A stretch of 64,000 nt of DNA from Effrenium voratum (GCA_963377175.1 CAUJNA010003745.1:352337-416336); one strand, 5' to 3'; shown: positions 47,301-57,243, counted from the first letter of the stretch. A program made the numbers and translations. Notes: generated by a model not told the origin, from the letters alone.

Positions 47301-48855
47301 TCCCTGCCGTCTGCCAACAGTTACCAAGTAGTCTACCTGTCCCTCAGTGTCCAGTGCATTCTGCTGGCAGTTGGATGGCATTAGCCCTATCATTGCCAGG
47401 ATCTGTGTTGAATTCAGCGTCATATAACGAAAAGGCATTGCCCCGGTACGTGATTGAAACACATTTTGGTGATTCGCCACCGAAAGCCAAGCGCACGGCG
47501 ACTTGGCAGGTTCTTTGTCCGAGGGATCTGGCGTAGCTTCCAGGCAAGAAAAGCACCTGCCACGGAATACCCAGAGAGTTCTGCCAGCAAATATTTCGCC
47601 TTGCTCAACTTATCCATTGTCTCGTAGGATTGTAACTCATTGAGAGAACATCAGATTGGCCAAAACATACCCGAAGAACTGGGCAGGAGCGCTCACCCTG
47701 CTTGGCCACTGGATCTCCCTTGCTCGGGGCCCCATTGATGTCCAAGTTCAGCTTGGTCAGGGTGCCGGCAATGTCCACCTGGCTGCTCACGTAAACAAGA
47801 CTCTCTTCCCTCAGGCATCTAGTTGCCTGGTTCTCGCCAGTTGAGTCCACAGTATCCACTGACACCTGCAAGATTGCGCGGGGTTTGTAGATGGACGAGC
47901 AAACTGACTGCCATGAGAAGGCGTGAGCTGTCTCAAGCGAAATTCGGAAAGGTGGTTGCAGATTCAAGCACCATCCGACCACATCGCTCACCAAACTTGC
48001 AAGTAAGCTTAGTGCAAATCTAAGCTCTTGCCTACTTTCACAAAACGGCAAAAGCCGCTCTCGAACCTCGTCACATCTGATGTGAGGAAAGGTGATGTTG
48101 AGTCCAATCCTTGGAGGACGAGTGACTGCCTCTTGGCCTCCGTTTCACTCTGAGCTACGAACGAATGCGTGTCCAATCTGATGCTTCGAATCTTGCATAG
48201 TCTGGGGCCCAGGCGGAAGCTTTTGGTTCAGAGTGGTGTCCACCACTATATGGTCCTTGCACCGTCTCTGGACGACCTATGAAATGTCAGCTTCCCGCAA
48301 AGCAAAATAGGTGTGGACAGCTAATATCTGGACTTGCCTGGCAGCCTGTGCGTGTTTGAAGGTAAGCGGCTAACATAAGCTGTTGGCCTTCCCACATGGA
48401 TGCCTCCAAGCCCCCTCAACCGTCCGACAAACCTCATTTGTGCATCTTCCTCACCTGGATCTCAGCTTGCAAGTAGCTGCACAGCTCGGAGAGGAAGAGG
48501 AGCGCCTCTTAGGGAGCAAATGAGCCTTGCTCATGCCACAGGGCCCGATACCCGGCAAAGCACACCTTCCACTTTCCACGGCAAAAACGCCCAAGCACGC
48601 TCACTGTCGCAGTCTGCCCAGTCATAGAAACTATCACAAACAAGTTCAGTAACTAAGGAGCATACCATGATGACCATAGATGCCAAAGAGATGATTCCAC
48701 CGCTTTGTGTTTTGATCCTGTAGTCATCATGAACCTGCAAGCATCACATGAGTCAAGCCAAACTCAATCTATGCAACTGCTCAACTTCCCACCTTGCCAT
48801 ACAGATCAAACTGTTTAAACGTCGACGATGAAGATGCGCCATTGGCGCCGTGCAT
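38308..48855 (-). CDS. ERGIC3: Erv46/ERGIC3-type ER-Golgi cargo receptor, at least 18 exons
   Basis: Exons with matching phase: 48855-48793 (start MHGANG, then TFKQFDLYGK), 48734-48642 (IKTQSGGIISLASMVIMVCS, N-terminal membrane segment), 48484-48455, 47865-47827, 47778-~47735, 47249-47222 (CCNSCQELK), 47126-47073 (EAYQDMGIPYFHILDTAR), 46839-46780 (NSVGCQVHGDVRVSK), 46695-46657 (VGGNVHVALGKST), 40537-40452 (HEFNLKDVSDGFNTSHIIHR), 40391-40352, 40187-40131 (VLKGAYMFHYYIKL), 39841-39810, 39757-~39710 (YTHQYSVQAS), 39493-39447 (LPGVFLVYEPG), 38642-38615 (FTPFMVQKT), 38505-38446 (FTHFLISVCAIIGGVFT) and 38376-38308 (stop). The CC-x2-C loop, the GNxHxxxGK stretch and FTHFL..CAIIGG are family hallmarks. 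The family cycles cargo between ER and Golgi in COPII/COPI vesicles. Exons between 47.73 and 47.25 kb are unresolved. The 6.1-kb intron 46656-40538 holds another gene. Confidence 0.9.
38519..38600. mobile_element. Inverted-repeat element family E, fragment
   Basis: GCGGACATCCGCACCTACTT to AGTTTTGATTGTGGCTCATG, in the intron between ERGIC3-like exons 38615 and 38505. Confidence 0.6.
38935..39038. mobile_element. MITE family B
   Basis: GTGGCTGTGGGTCAAAAATA to TTTTGACCCATACCCAT. Confidence 0.8.
40920..46132 (-). CDS. CEPT1: CDP-alcohol phosphotransferase (choline/ethanolamine type), nested in an intron
   Basis: Phase-consistent exons: 46132-46089 (MVLTESGLEHIARHE), 45958-45892 (YKPGKYTPLDLLLNPYWFRL), 45697-45668 (ALPRWLAPNL), 45527-45445 (VTLLGFLPLVGIYAVCWF), 45226-45151 (TLVLYFYQTMDALDGKQ) and 44937-44860 (ARRTASSTPLGQLFDHGCD). 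The last two join to give the family signature DGxxAR(x8)GxxxDxxxD. Less certain exons: 44411-~44335 (SSWGLFSMSALQLL), about 44.2 kb, 43509-43422 (VGVTETQVVLMLMSLWAAVV), 43120-43052, 42782-~42706 (AWIIFMCALMVICLGKVVW), about 41.78-41.69 kb (WSFARAHVMTISLC), and a terminal exon ending at 40920 (EQLKRKLNICAFSITKKYHC, stop TGA). The family makes phosphatidylcholine or phosphatidylethanolamine from a CDP-base and diacylglycerol in ER/Golgi membranes. Four of the first six introns start with GA or GC. The gene lies wholly inside an ERGIC3-like intron. Confidence 0.88.
41048..41222. mobile_element. Inverted-repeat element family E
   Basis: AATCAAAACCCGGTATTAAA, GCTGGGACTGCCCCTTGCCA, GGATTTTGATTGTGGCTCA. 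Confidence 0.65.
41217..41810 (-). other. 197-codon open stretch within the phosphotransferase gene
   Basis: Minus strand stays open across what are probably late phosphotransferase exons plus intron. It contains GWLAWSFARAHVMTISLC near 41.75-41.69 kb, resembling the late His/Arg membrane segment of the family, then PILLILLLVKHLPGL and GLSWISPVTTRWLLVAAILA. Exact exon limits are not determined. Confidence 0.45.
42030..42142 (+). repeat. AT-rich simple repeat
   Basis: (ATAC)n followed by two (AT)n runs. Confidence 0.9.
44256..44328. mobile_element. MITE family B, internally deleted
   Basis: GCTGTGGGTCAAAAATAGG to GACCCATACCC. It touches the end of phosphotransferase exon 44411. Confidence 0.75.
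44455..44565. mobile_element. MITE family B, intact
   Basis: GGCTGTGGCTCAAAAAACC to TTTTGAGCACACCC, flanked by ATAT. Inside the phosphotransferase gene. Confidence 0.85.
45270..45378. mobile_element. MITE family B
   Basis: ATGGCTGTGGCTCAAGAAAG to TTTTGAGCCACACCC, in the phosphotransferase intron 45444-45227. Confidence 0.8.
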
Positions 48856-49411
48856 CACAACGGATCTTGGAAGGGTAGAACAACTTGTGCAATTGAATGG
48901 TCCGTTGCGTTGCACCACTGCAAAGCATGCGCAGGGCGACTATCCAAGAAATGGTTTCAAGTTTCGGACATGGTCGGCTCCTGGGAACCTGTCATTTGCG
49001 AAACCATCTTCTTGCAGAATTGAGTTGCCCACAAAGTTTGGTGTTGATGCCCGAGCATGTCCACTGCCGTCCGTGTAACATGTTTTGGTAGCTCACAAAG
49101 TGCAATTCCAACTGAGCCTGGCATTGTCACGTATCAACGCCCAATCATGCCAATAGCACAGACGCGCGCACGGATATCACGTTTTACATCAAAACTGACA
49201 ACAAATCATGAACGATTGAGATTGGACTTCGGTCGTGAATTCTCGCATGCATTCTTCCAAATATGTGAAAGGCTCAAAAGCAGCAGATATGCATTTCCCG
49301 ACCATTCCCTTCACCTGAAATTCCCAGCCCCAGCAAAATTGTGGAAATTCATGGAAATTCATGGAAATTGGTTCGCCATTGTTTGGGTCTCAAGGGTAGA
49401 CATGTGGTTCC

Positions 49412-49870
49412 TCAAAAGGGCAAATCACATAACTGTGGCCCATTGTCTTCGGAGTTTCTTCTTTGGTCTGGCTTTAAAGGACACCAAAAGGGACCTCCTT
49501 TCGTTTGCCCCAAAAACTCGAAGCTCAACAAAGGACACCCATATCTCGATCCCAAATGCATTTCTGAGAATTCCCTGTACTGACGGGCGGTCCAAACTTG
49601 ATGTTCCTTGACTCTCATTTTTTTGATATGGGTTATCACGACATAATTTTGGGGCAACCGCCCAGCTTTTTCCAGATACAGGTTGTTTTTTTCAGATGCA
49701 CCCGTTGAACCTCCCCCTGCTTCTTCGGCTTGCACCCGGTGCTTGGCACAGGCCCGCTTTGCGGGCACCAGCGTCACATTTTGAGATCCACAAAATGCTC
49801 GTGTCTCTTTATTTCTCTTGAAGGACAAAGAGGGTACCGGAATGGAAGGTCCACGGAACCTCAAACTCAA
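49412..49870 (-). other. 152-codon minus ORF overlapping a repeat
   Basis: The upper part (49870-49640) could be coding (AKHRVQAEEAGGGSTGASEK). The lower part reads through a small inverted-repeat element (GGTCTGGCTTTAAAGGACACC region). Nothing recognised; probably not a gene as it stands. Confidence 0.2.
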
Positions 49871-49885
49871 AAAGCATTTTGTGAG

Positions 49886-50443
49886 TTAATCTTTTCTAAC
49901 TTTGATTTGTAGAGAGGTTAGAAAGGGGAACCCTCCCCCAATAGTCCCACGCCCGCACCACTCTTCATCCGCCTCGAAACAGCGCAAGGCCAGCTCTGTT
50001 CGCAGGTCGCGCCTGCTCGAGCGGGAAAGAAGCGCGGAAGAAACTCTGCGCATCTCTTTGACAATTCGCAGGGGCTCCTTCTCACGCTCTTTGCTCTCGT
50101 CCAGCTGCTTCTCGAGACGTTCGATCCGACGGCGCTGGTGCGAGCGCTCGGCCTTGTGCAGCGCATCCTCGCGAGGACGCTTGCAGGGAGCCCGCTGCAC
50201 CGTCAGAGCGGCCACCAGGTCGGGGGCATCCTCGCCCACCCACGCCGCGGACTTCTCCTGAAGCCAGGCCTGCACACACCGGAAGGCCCTCGAGGACGCC
50301 ACTTGATCTTTTTTAACGGCTGCGCTTAAATGTGCCTTTAAGCGGACTCGAAAATCATGGCAACTCGAAAAAACAAGCGGTTCCTTGCGTTTTTTTTCGC
50401 GGTCCATCGAGCTCGTCAGGCCCAGCCACCGAGGCAACGTCAC
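49886..50443 (-). CDS. Basic coiled-coil protein, single ORF (unrecognised)
   Basis: One minus-strand ORF of 185 codons begins MTLPRWLGLTSS. A central stretch VQAWLQEKSAAWVGEDAPDL is followed by Arg/Lys/Glu-rich helices (RRIERLEKQLDESKEREKEP) typical of a coiled coil, then an Arg-rich segment and a Cys/Glu/Trp-containing tail. Codons mostly end in G or C, like the confirmed exons. Strand agrees with the genes to its left. It could be a whole small gene or one large exon; the C-terminal part after TIGGGFPF may read into non-coding sequence. Function unknown. Confidence 0.5.
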   Translation of the reverse strand: MTLPRWLGLTSSMDREKKRKEPLVFSSCHDFRVRLKAHLSAAVKKDQVASSRAFRCVQAWLQEKSAAWVGEDAPDLVAALTVQRAPCKRPREDALHKAERSHQRRRIERLEKQLDESKEREKEPLRIVKEMRRVSSALLSRSSRRDLRTELALRCFEADEEWCGRGTIGGGFPFLTSLQIKVRKD

Positions 50444-50534
50444 GGGGGGGCGCCCCGATAGCTGCTCCAGGTTGCGCCAGCGCTTAAAGGGCGCGAGCTG
50501 CGGGCGTCGAGGCCATAGACCTGGCTGGGGATCA

Positions 50535-50665
50535 AACTGGCTTGTTACAGGGATCAGATTGACTTGTTCACGCGCAGAAGCATCAAAACTTGTGAAGCAT
50601 CAGATTCGCTTGTGAGGGGGGTCAGATTAACTTGTGGGGGGATTAGATTGACTTGCGGCCGTATC
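50535..50665 (+). repeat. Degenerate ATCAGATTGACTTGT repeats
   Basis: Five copies spaced 20-45 bp: GGATCAGATTGACTTGTT, GCATCAGATTCGCTTGTG, GGTCAGATTAACTTGTG, GATTAGATTGACTTGC and the more diverged GATCAAACTGGCTTGTT. Single related copies occur near 52475 and 53070. Confidence 0.7.
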
Positions 50666-50719
50666 AGGCAGGTTAACTGCGGAAGCCTCCGCTCCTTCGC
50701 GGCGGCTGCGCGCCATGAT

Positions 50720-51050
50720 CATCATCAATCATCAATCATCATCATCATCGTGATCGTCATCCTCATCATCAACATCATCAATGGTTCTCATCGTTGCACA
50801 GATGAACATATATCATCATCACCATCATCACCATCATCATGATCCATCCATCCATCATCATCATTCTGATCAGTCGTCATCGCCATCATCCATCATAGTC
50901 ATCATCACCTTCTTCCTCGTTGTCGTCATCCACCATCAGCACCCTCATCGTCATCCATCATGATCGTTTTTGCAAAGGTCATACTCATCATCCTCGTCAT
51001 CGTCATCATCACCATCGTCCTCTATCGTCTACCACCTTCATCATCACCCA
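50720..51050 (+). repeat. CAT trinucleotide array (first orientation)
   Basis: Degenerate (CAT)n/(CATCAC)n on the plus strand. Confidence 0.9.
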
Positions 51051-51055
51051 TGATC

Positions 51056-52404
51056 ATCATGGGTGGAGATGATGACGATCCTGCGACGGACGATGATGAT
51101 GATGATGATGAGGGACGATGATGATGAGGCTGATGAGTCCGTGCCATCATGACTATCGTCAGTTGACGAGCGAGAGATACGCGAAAACCACAATGATGCT
51201 CACAAAGCTGACGGGTGATGATGATTCTCACTATGAAAACTGATGGCTTGAGGAGGATGGATGATGATGGTGCGTTACGATTGACAATGATGAGGATGAT
51301 GAGAACGATGCGGCGATCATGATGATGGAGGCTTACGAAGGATGCTGGTGATGAGCGTGATGGATGATGCTGATGATGATGGTGGATCATGAAGGATGCT
51401 GATAATGGTTGATGATGACAGGTGATGATGATGGTGATGATGAGGATGATGATGATGATGATGATGATGCATGGGCTGGACGGTGATCATGATGACGGAC
51501 GATGACGATGATGGATGACGAGGGTGATGATGATGATGATCATCCTCCGTGCCACGACAAGTATCGTCGTAGCACCCTCTGCGCGCCGAGCGCTGCCTAA
51601 CACACGTGGTGATGGATGACAATGATGCATCATTATTGTGATGATGATGGTTCATGATAATAAGGAGGATGGATCATGATGATGCTGGTCATGACGATGA
51701 TGATGACGCACGATGCAAGCGATGACGATGCTGATGATCATCCATGCCACGACGACTGTCATCGTAGCGTCCTCTGCACGCCGAGCTTCGCCTGACGGCG
51801 CAGTTGAAGTCTGTGTAAGATACGGGGTAAGGGTCATGACGCCGATGATGACCACGATGATGATGACGATGACGGAAGATCACGATGACGGTGGTGGTGA
51901 TGATGATGATGATGATGCTGATGGATGATGATGAACGTTGGTGATGAGATGATGAGGACGATGATGGATACCGATGAAGATGACGATGATCACCATGATG
52001 ATAGTGATGATGATGATGGTTGACCAACCTGGTGGGGATGAACTTGATGACGGATGATGGATGATAATGATAATGGGTGACGACGACGATGACGATCGTG
52101 TGTCAGAAATTTGCTAAGACGGCTATGGTGATGATGAAGATGCCACGGCCTTGATGACGATGACGATGATGGATGACGGTGAGGATTGATGACGACGACG
52201 ACGATGATGAGGACGATCACAGTTGCATAACGACATGATGATGGTTGATGGATGCTGGCGACGATGGTTTTTGATGATTGGTGATCATGAACGGCGTGAT
52301 GATGATGATGATGATGATGATGTTGCTGATGCTGGATGATGACGATGCTGACGACGATGACGATGATGATGACGATGACGATGACGATGATGATGAAGAT
52401 GATT

Positions 52405-52436
<32 letters not shown>

Positions 52437-52440
52437 TGAC
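51056..52440 (-). repeat. ATG trinucleotide array (opposite orientation) with embedded islands
   Basis: Degenerate (GAT)n on the plus strand, the reverse of 50720-51050. Non-repeat islands near 51545-51605 and 51740-51800 are diverged copies of each other (TGCCACGAC..GT..TCGTAGC, CTCTGC(A/G)CGCCGAGC). Confidence 0.85.
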
Positions 52441-52449
52441 GAATGATGG

Positions 52450-53270
52450 CTTTTCGGTGCACAACTAACAAGCCAATCTGATGCTCGAAACTGTCCAAGC
52501 CATAACACGCCGTGCATGGGCACCAGATTCTCGTCGGTCGTCGGTCGGTCGTCGGTCGGTCGTCGTCGGTCGGGGAACCCTCTTTCTTCTTCCTTTCTTC
52601 CCTGTTTAAGCTCGCCTTGCAGAAACACAGCTACGGCGCAAATTGCAAGCATATCGAGGAGTCGATATAGCGCAGGCACGGGGCTCCCTGCAGCACTTTA
52701 ACTCTCGGACTCTTCGCTTGTTTCCTGGGTGGGACAAGTGTCAGAAGCCCCTCAGCTGCATCAAAACCCATTTGGAGAATCCTCTAAACATCCAGCCCAA
52801 TGGCTTGCGCAAGATCAAGAGCGTGCCCAAGAAGGCGGTGGCCTGACGCCCAGCCTCTTGAGCACCGGGAGGTGAGAGCAGCAAGCGCAGGGCGCCTTCG
52901 CCCACCTGATCGCTGTGGAGACCGTTGAGAAGCCCCTGTCAGCCTTCAACTTTTGTCCCCAAAGTGAACATCAAGGTAAAAGGTGCTTCCAGGAAGCAGG
53001 AGATAAACCCCTGTCCTTCAACAACGAAGGTCTATGGGGTCTGCTCATCAGTTTGGTGGAATGCGTCAGATTGGCTTGCGATTTCAAAACTCATCAAAGT
53101 GACTGGTTGTTTAGGGTTTCTTACCCAAGAAAAGCAAAAGGCACTTTTTCACCTTTTGACTTGAACCTGTTGTCCGCGATTCTGATCTTGCAGACGGCCA
53201 GCCGGGCGTCGCTCTGCAGGTGCTGGGGAGTCCCTTAGGAAGCCCCAGCCGCCGCTCTTTCGGCAAATGA
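52450..53270. other. Left flank of the virus-like block, nothing recognised
   Basis: Two plus ORFs (52643-52846, 52915-53238) without recognisable features. Confidence 0.35.
52520..52575 (+). repeat. (TCGG)n-like simple repeat
   Basis: Runs of TCGTCGGTCGG. Confidence 0.85.
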
Positions 53271-53274
53271 CGGG

Positions 53275-53810
53275 TCACTGGCCGGGGCGGACAGTGGTGC
53301 AGCAGGAGATGTTCTCACACCTCGCGTTGATCACTTCTGGCCCAGGAAGCTGAGCGCCGCTCCCATCGGAGTCTTTCTCAAGCGCGAAACGCTCTTCGAA
53401 GCGCTTGTAGAACATTTCGTTCCTCGGCTTCAGGTAGTACACGAACAGGAAGCTGTAGGGTTCCCGGGTCGGGTCTTCTGCTCGTACATCCTGAGCAGCT
53501 TGTCCTTCGGCAGCAGGGCGCTCAGCTCTTCGATGATTGCTAATTGACCCGCACGGCGGCGCTGATGAGCTTCAGCTTCTGGGAGCTCCGAATTCATCGA
53601 TGACTACAAGCGCCTGGTGCAGTTTCTTCATCTCCAACTTCTTGGACGTCTCGGTGATCTTGCGCTGCCGCTGGATGATGCGCCGCAGCGCCGCCTCGTC
53701 CCACTCGTCCCAGTAGGCCTGCTCGCGCTCCGTGTTCACCCCTTGACGGGGATCCAGTCGTCGATGTTTACGTTGGGGCTGAAAACCATGCTGATCAGCG
53801 CAAGCTGGTG
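53275..53810 (-). pseudogene. A32/FtsK-like packaging ATPase, C-terminal half, frameshifted
   Basis: Read downward on the minus strand in changing frames: MVFSPNVNIDDWIPVK near 53.78-53.73 kb; EREQAYWDEWDEAALRRIIQ followed by KLHQALVVIDEFGA near 53.59 kb, a hydrophobic strand plus Asp-Glu as in a Walker B; then KDKLLRMYEQKTR and EPYSFLFVYYLKPRNEMFYK near 53.45 kb, ending at 53275. The order (FSP..IDD, Walker B, late 'pYsfL' strand) matches packaging ATPases of nucleocytoplasmic large DNA viruses, Maverick/Polinton elements and polinton-like viruses. The Walker A half is missing here; a Walker A half of the same kind lies at 61.1 kb. At least two frameshifts, so inactive. Divergent from the methyltransferase relic on the plus strand. 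Confidence 0.6.
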
Positions 53811-53819
53811 TAGGGAAGA

Positions 53820-54465
53820 GCTTGATCTTCCCCATTCGTCCTTTTGCGTTACTTCCCAATTCGAAGACGGGAAGCCGGCCAGCAAGTCGGAGCGATGCTA
53901 GCAGTACGATATCGCTCCCGGAGTTTCCGGCGGCGCTGAAGTATATGGGTAGCAAGTCGTGGCTGGCTCCGCGCCTGGACCTGCTGCTGGGCGACATCTT
54001 GTAGCGCCCACGCCTTCGAGCCCGCAAACCTGCACCGCTGCTATTTGAGACGGGACCCGGTCTTCCTGCACTCCCTGCTGCGCCTGGTGGGGCACAAGGT
54101 GGACAGGCGCTTCTACTTCGGGCGCCTCCTGCCGGGCGCACTGAGAGCTGCCGGGCGCAGGGCGGCCTGCTCGTACGCCCTGCGCAACAGCTTCTCGGGA
54201 AAGTCGTGCGGCACCAGGACGCCTATCTGCGCGCTCTGCCCTGCCAGGCGCCCCGGCAGGCCTGCATCTACGCCGACCCTCCCCCGGCCGCACCATGAAT
54301 TACTACGGCGCAAAAACCTCCGAGACGCGCTCTTTGCGAGCGTCAGGCCCTTCGTCGTGAGCGTCAAGAACGCGCCGGAGGCCCGAGAGCTCTACTGCAG
54401 GGCCGACTCCAGCACGATCGGGCAAGAACTGTTCCAAGCCTGAGCTGCTGGTGCTCCATCGGGGC
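53820..54465 (+). pseudogene. D12-class adenine DNA methyltransferase, copy 2, broken
   Basis: The plus strand reads LKYMGSKSWLAPRLDLLLGD (53937-53996), the N-terminal S-adenosylmethionine-binding segment of D12-type N6-adenine methyltransferases. After a stop and frame change it reads FEPANLHRCYLRRDPVFLHS, ACSYALRNSFSGK and LRDALFASVRPFVVSVKNAP. The catalytic DPPY motif is destroyed: IYADPP is followed by a deletion relative to copy 1. About 110 nt upstream (LDLPHSSF region) are also shared with copy 1, so the duplicated unit is larger than the coding part. Two hairpins of the 8-9-8 family lie at its 3' end. The family methylates adenine in DNA; this copy is dead. Confidence 0.65.
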
Positions 54466-54489
54466 AATCCTGTTGCCAACGCAGGATTG
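54465..54489. repeat. 8-9-8 hairpin, copy 1
   Basis: CAATCCTG, loop TTGCCAACG, CAGGATTG. At the 3' end of methyltransferase copy 2. Confidence 0.85.
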
Positions 54490-54504
54490 ACGGGGGGCAA
54501 TCCG

Positions 54505-54529
54505 CAATCCTGTTCCCAGCGCAGGATTG
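54505..54529. repeat. 8-9-8 hairpin, copy 2
   Basis: CAATCCTG, loop TTCCCAGCG, CAGGATTG. 15 bp after copy 1. Confidence 0.85.
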
Positions 54530-54839
54530 ACGACGGGGACGTGTCAGTTTCTGACACATGCTTGGGTACAAATCCAGTCCGGCAGTGGCCCGCATTAGGC
54601 CCGCATTCGGCCCGCGAATTCCGACCTTGGTGGTAGTTTGCTTCACGGTCGACAAGCCGCGGGTTGCCCAGCTTGGAAGATTACGAAAGTTTGTGTCACG
54701 GGGTGACACGGACCGTGAAAGGCAAAATGGTGACATCAATGCGTGCCGAAAAGCCAAACCCTGCAAAACCGGCTGTCACAGAAAGGGTGACACACTGGTG
54801 ACAAGGATGACAAGCTCGGTGACATACCGGTGACAAGGG

Positions 54840-55780
54840 TGACAAGCTCGGCAGGCTGCCCCTCCTGGCACCCAAAAGCACCCAAACCGGGTTGGCGGTG
54901 GAAAGATCCGTCTCTCGGCGATGATCCGTCTCGGACCTGGATATATTTTTTTATTCTCAGGAGAGGCGCTCACCGGGTTGGCGGTGGAAAGATCCGTCTT
55001 GGACCTGGGAATAAAGGTCTCCTAAGGAGAGGCGCTCACCGGGTTGGCGGTGGAAAGAACCGTTTCTCCACAATGATCCGTCTCATATTTTTTTTATTCT
55101 CAGGAGAGGCGCTCACCGGGTTGGCGGTGGAAAGATCCGTCTCGGACCTGGGAATAAAGGTCTCCTAAGGAGAGGCGCTCACCGGGCTGGAGGCGGAAAG
55201 ATCCGTCTCTCGGCGATGATCCGTCTCGGGTGGAATCGAGCCCGTGGCCTCCTAGCTTCAGAGCTGCAGCGCCTCTTCCAATTGAGCTATGGATCCTTGC
55301 TACACTTGGATTTATTCACAGGAGAGGCGCTCACCGGGCTGGAGGCGGAAAGATCCGTCTCGGGGATTTCTTGTTCCCTCGGGCATTTCTTGCTCCCAGG
55401 AGAGGCGCTCGCCGGGCTGGAGGTGGAAAGATCCGTCTCGGGGATTTCTTGTTCCCAGGAGAGGCGGTCACTGGGTTGGAGGCGGAAAGATCCGCCTCGG
55501 GGATTTCTTGTTCCCAGGAGAGGCGCTCGCCGGGCTGGAGGTGGAAAGATCCGTCTCGGGGGTTTCTTGTTCCCGGGAGAGGCGGTCACTGGGTTGGAGG
55601 CGGAAAGATCCGTCTCGGGGATTTCTTGTTCCCAGGAGAGGCGCTCACCGGGCTGGAGGTGGAAAGATCCGTCTCGGGGATTTCTTGTTCCCAGGAGAGG
55701 CGGTGACTGGGCTGGAGGCGGAAAGATCCGTCTCGGGGATTTCCAGGAGAGGCGCTCACCGGGCTCCGCTCAGCGGGCAA
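54840..55780 (+). repeat. Minisatellite, about 59-bp unit, roughly 15 copies
   Basis: Units contain GGAGAGGCG(C/G)TCAC, GG(G/C)(T/C)GGAGG(C/T)GGAAAGATC and CGTCTCGGGGATTTCTTGTT. Earlier units are longer and more diverged. All three plus frames stay open across much of it, giving repetitive ORFs with no sign of being genes. Confidence 0.9.
55228..55296 (-). tRNA. tRNA-like sequence (degenerate)
   Basis: On the minus strand GGATCCATAGCTCAATTGG has an A-box-like TAGCTCAATTGG and, further on, a B-box-like GGCTCGATTCC. The anticodon arm does not fold properly, so this is a tRNA relic or SINE head rather than a working tRNA. Confidence 0.4.
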
Positions 55781-55971
55781 GCCCGGTCTCTGCATGACAT
55801 CGACGCAACCGGCTGTCGCAGAAAAGGTGACAAACCGGTGACAAGGGGTGACAAGCTCGGCAGGCTGCGTTCCACCCAAAACAAGCGGTGACATACTGAT
55901 GGCAAGGTTGACAGCTCGGCAGGCTGCCCCTGGCACCCAAAAGCACCCAAAAGCTCCCGTGTCCAAAACCT

Positions 55972-56036
55972 TCCATTGGCTCAGCGGTCAAGCCGGTCTC
56001 TGCGATTTGCAGGATTCCGGGGCTCGAATCCAGGAT
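55972..56036 (+). tRNA. tRNA-like sequence (degenerate)
   Basis: TGGCTCAGCGGTCAAGC resembles an A box and GGGGCTCGAATCC a B box, about 40 nt apart, with CTGC/GCAG as a possible anticodon stem. No matching acceptor stem. Confidence 0.4.
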
Positions 56037-56110
56037 TGACAAAACGGTGACAAGCTCGGCAGCGCCCGGCGACGTACTGGTGACAAGGGTGACAAGTTGG
56101 CAGAGAAGTT

Positions 56111-56172
56111 TGTTTGGCTCAATGGTTAAGCACCGTCTCTGCAGCACCCTGGTCTGGGGCTGCTCAAAACCT
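56111..56172 (+). tRNA. tRNA-like sequence (poor)
   Basis: TTGGCTCAATGGTTAAGCAC resembles an A box with D loop. The B-box region (GGGGCTGCTCAAAAC) is degraded. Confidence 0.25.
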
Positions 56173-56910
56173 AACGGTGACAAACGGTGAAAGGGTGACA
56201 AGCTCGGCAGGCTGTCGTACGGGTTACCTTTCCATTAGCCAAGATTGCCCATAATGAATCAATGTTAACTCAATATTGCCGTGATTTTGAGCCCTGGAAG
56301 CCTCCAGAACCGTTCTCTGAGAGAAAAAGAACAAGGTCTTCAGGAATTTGAAAATTTGCGGTTTTGTGCCCTTTTTCGGCCCACAAGCTAGGGGTGACAA
56401 GAAATGACAAAAGGGTGACAAGCTCGGCAGGTTGGCGTGCTTTTTCGGGCCAAAACGGAAATTGAGAGGCGTGCATGTCAGGAGCGCAAATGCCCCTTAC
56501 TTGCTGTCTGACCGAAAAGAACAAGGTTTTCAGGAATTTGGGAAGTTGGCCGTGTTGTGCACTTTTTCAGCCCAGAAGGTAGGGGTGACATAGGGGTGAC
56601 TTCTTTGGTGACTCGGCAGGTGTTATGCGGAGAAGATTACTGGCCCTGCACTGGCTCAAGGCTGATTTTGAGTGGCGCGGGCGGTGGGACTGTTGGGACG
56701 TGGTCAGAGACCACGGGGGCTCGCCGCGCCAGCCCCAACCCACACTGGAAAGAATCTTAGAGAGTCAAAGTTGCCTCCGCTGGCGGGCTGCACCTAGCTC
56801 CCGCTTTCGTGGGCTTTTCGGAGATCCCTGCGCAGCACCTTTTCCGGCCTCCGCCAAACCTCGCCCCCATCTTCCCACTCTCGACGGCCTGTTTTCTTTT
56901 TTGCTCCAGG

Positions 56911-57243
56911 CTATCTTGTTGACCCTGTAGGAGCCCTGCTTTTGATCGGCTTTTCCCTGAGTCTAACCAGACCCCCAACCTTGATTTCTGGGCGGGTCAC
57001 CGTACGTTTGGCCCTGCAGTCAAGGTTGCGCAGAGCTACCTTGGTCTCAGTAGGCGAGTTTGGCGCCACCTGCGTGGTGGCGTGCTTCCTTCCGTTCATC
57101 TGACTTAAGATGTTGGCTGCTATGCGACGCAACATGGCCTTCTTAATGGTGCGGATGGTGCGCTCCGCAAAGTAGGCGTGGCCCCTGGTCACCTGCTTTT
57201 CGATGTTCCAGAAATCCATCAGCTCCTTAAACTCCCTTTTAAA
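56911..57243 (-). pseudogene. Retroviral-type integrase (rve), C-terminal part only
   Basis: The minus strand reads KREFKELMDFWNIEKQ, then RGHAYFAERTIRTIKKAMLR, then HATTQVAPNSPTETK and RPEIKVGGLVRLREKPIKS. A late catalytic Glu in 'EF', a short spacer, then H-A-x-x-E-R-x-I-R-T-L/I-K is the C-terminal part of the DDE integrase core; the final PEI.VG..VRL stretch resembles the post-core domain of Maverick/Polinton and Gypsy integrases. Upstream of 57243 the frame closes at a stop, so the first two catalytic Asp residues are missing. It lies between the ATPase and methyltransferase relics, which favours a Maverick/polinton-like or virus-derived origin over an LTR retroelement. Confidence 0.55.

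Larger units (their letters stand above)
54790..56640 (+). repeat. Dispersed GTGACAAGCTCGGCAGGCTG motif
   Basis: Copies or near copies lie at about 54840, 55847, 55905, 56047, 56195, 56415 and 56600, and as GCTCGGCGGGCTG in the palindrome arms. Two related segments of about 190 bp at 56240-56430 and 56445-56620 share AAAGAACAAGGT(C/T)TTCAGGAATTTG. Confidence 0.7.

Noticed and set aside
54840..55780. Regular repeats as a CRISPR array
   Set aside because: The units are contiguous without unique spacers, and the genome is eukaryotic.
55216..55891. Three overlapping plus ORFs of 158-200 codons
   Set aside because: All three frames are open through a 59-bp tandem repeat; no start context or conservation to choose one.
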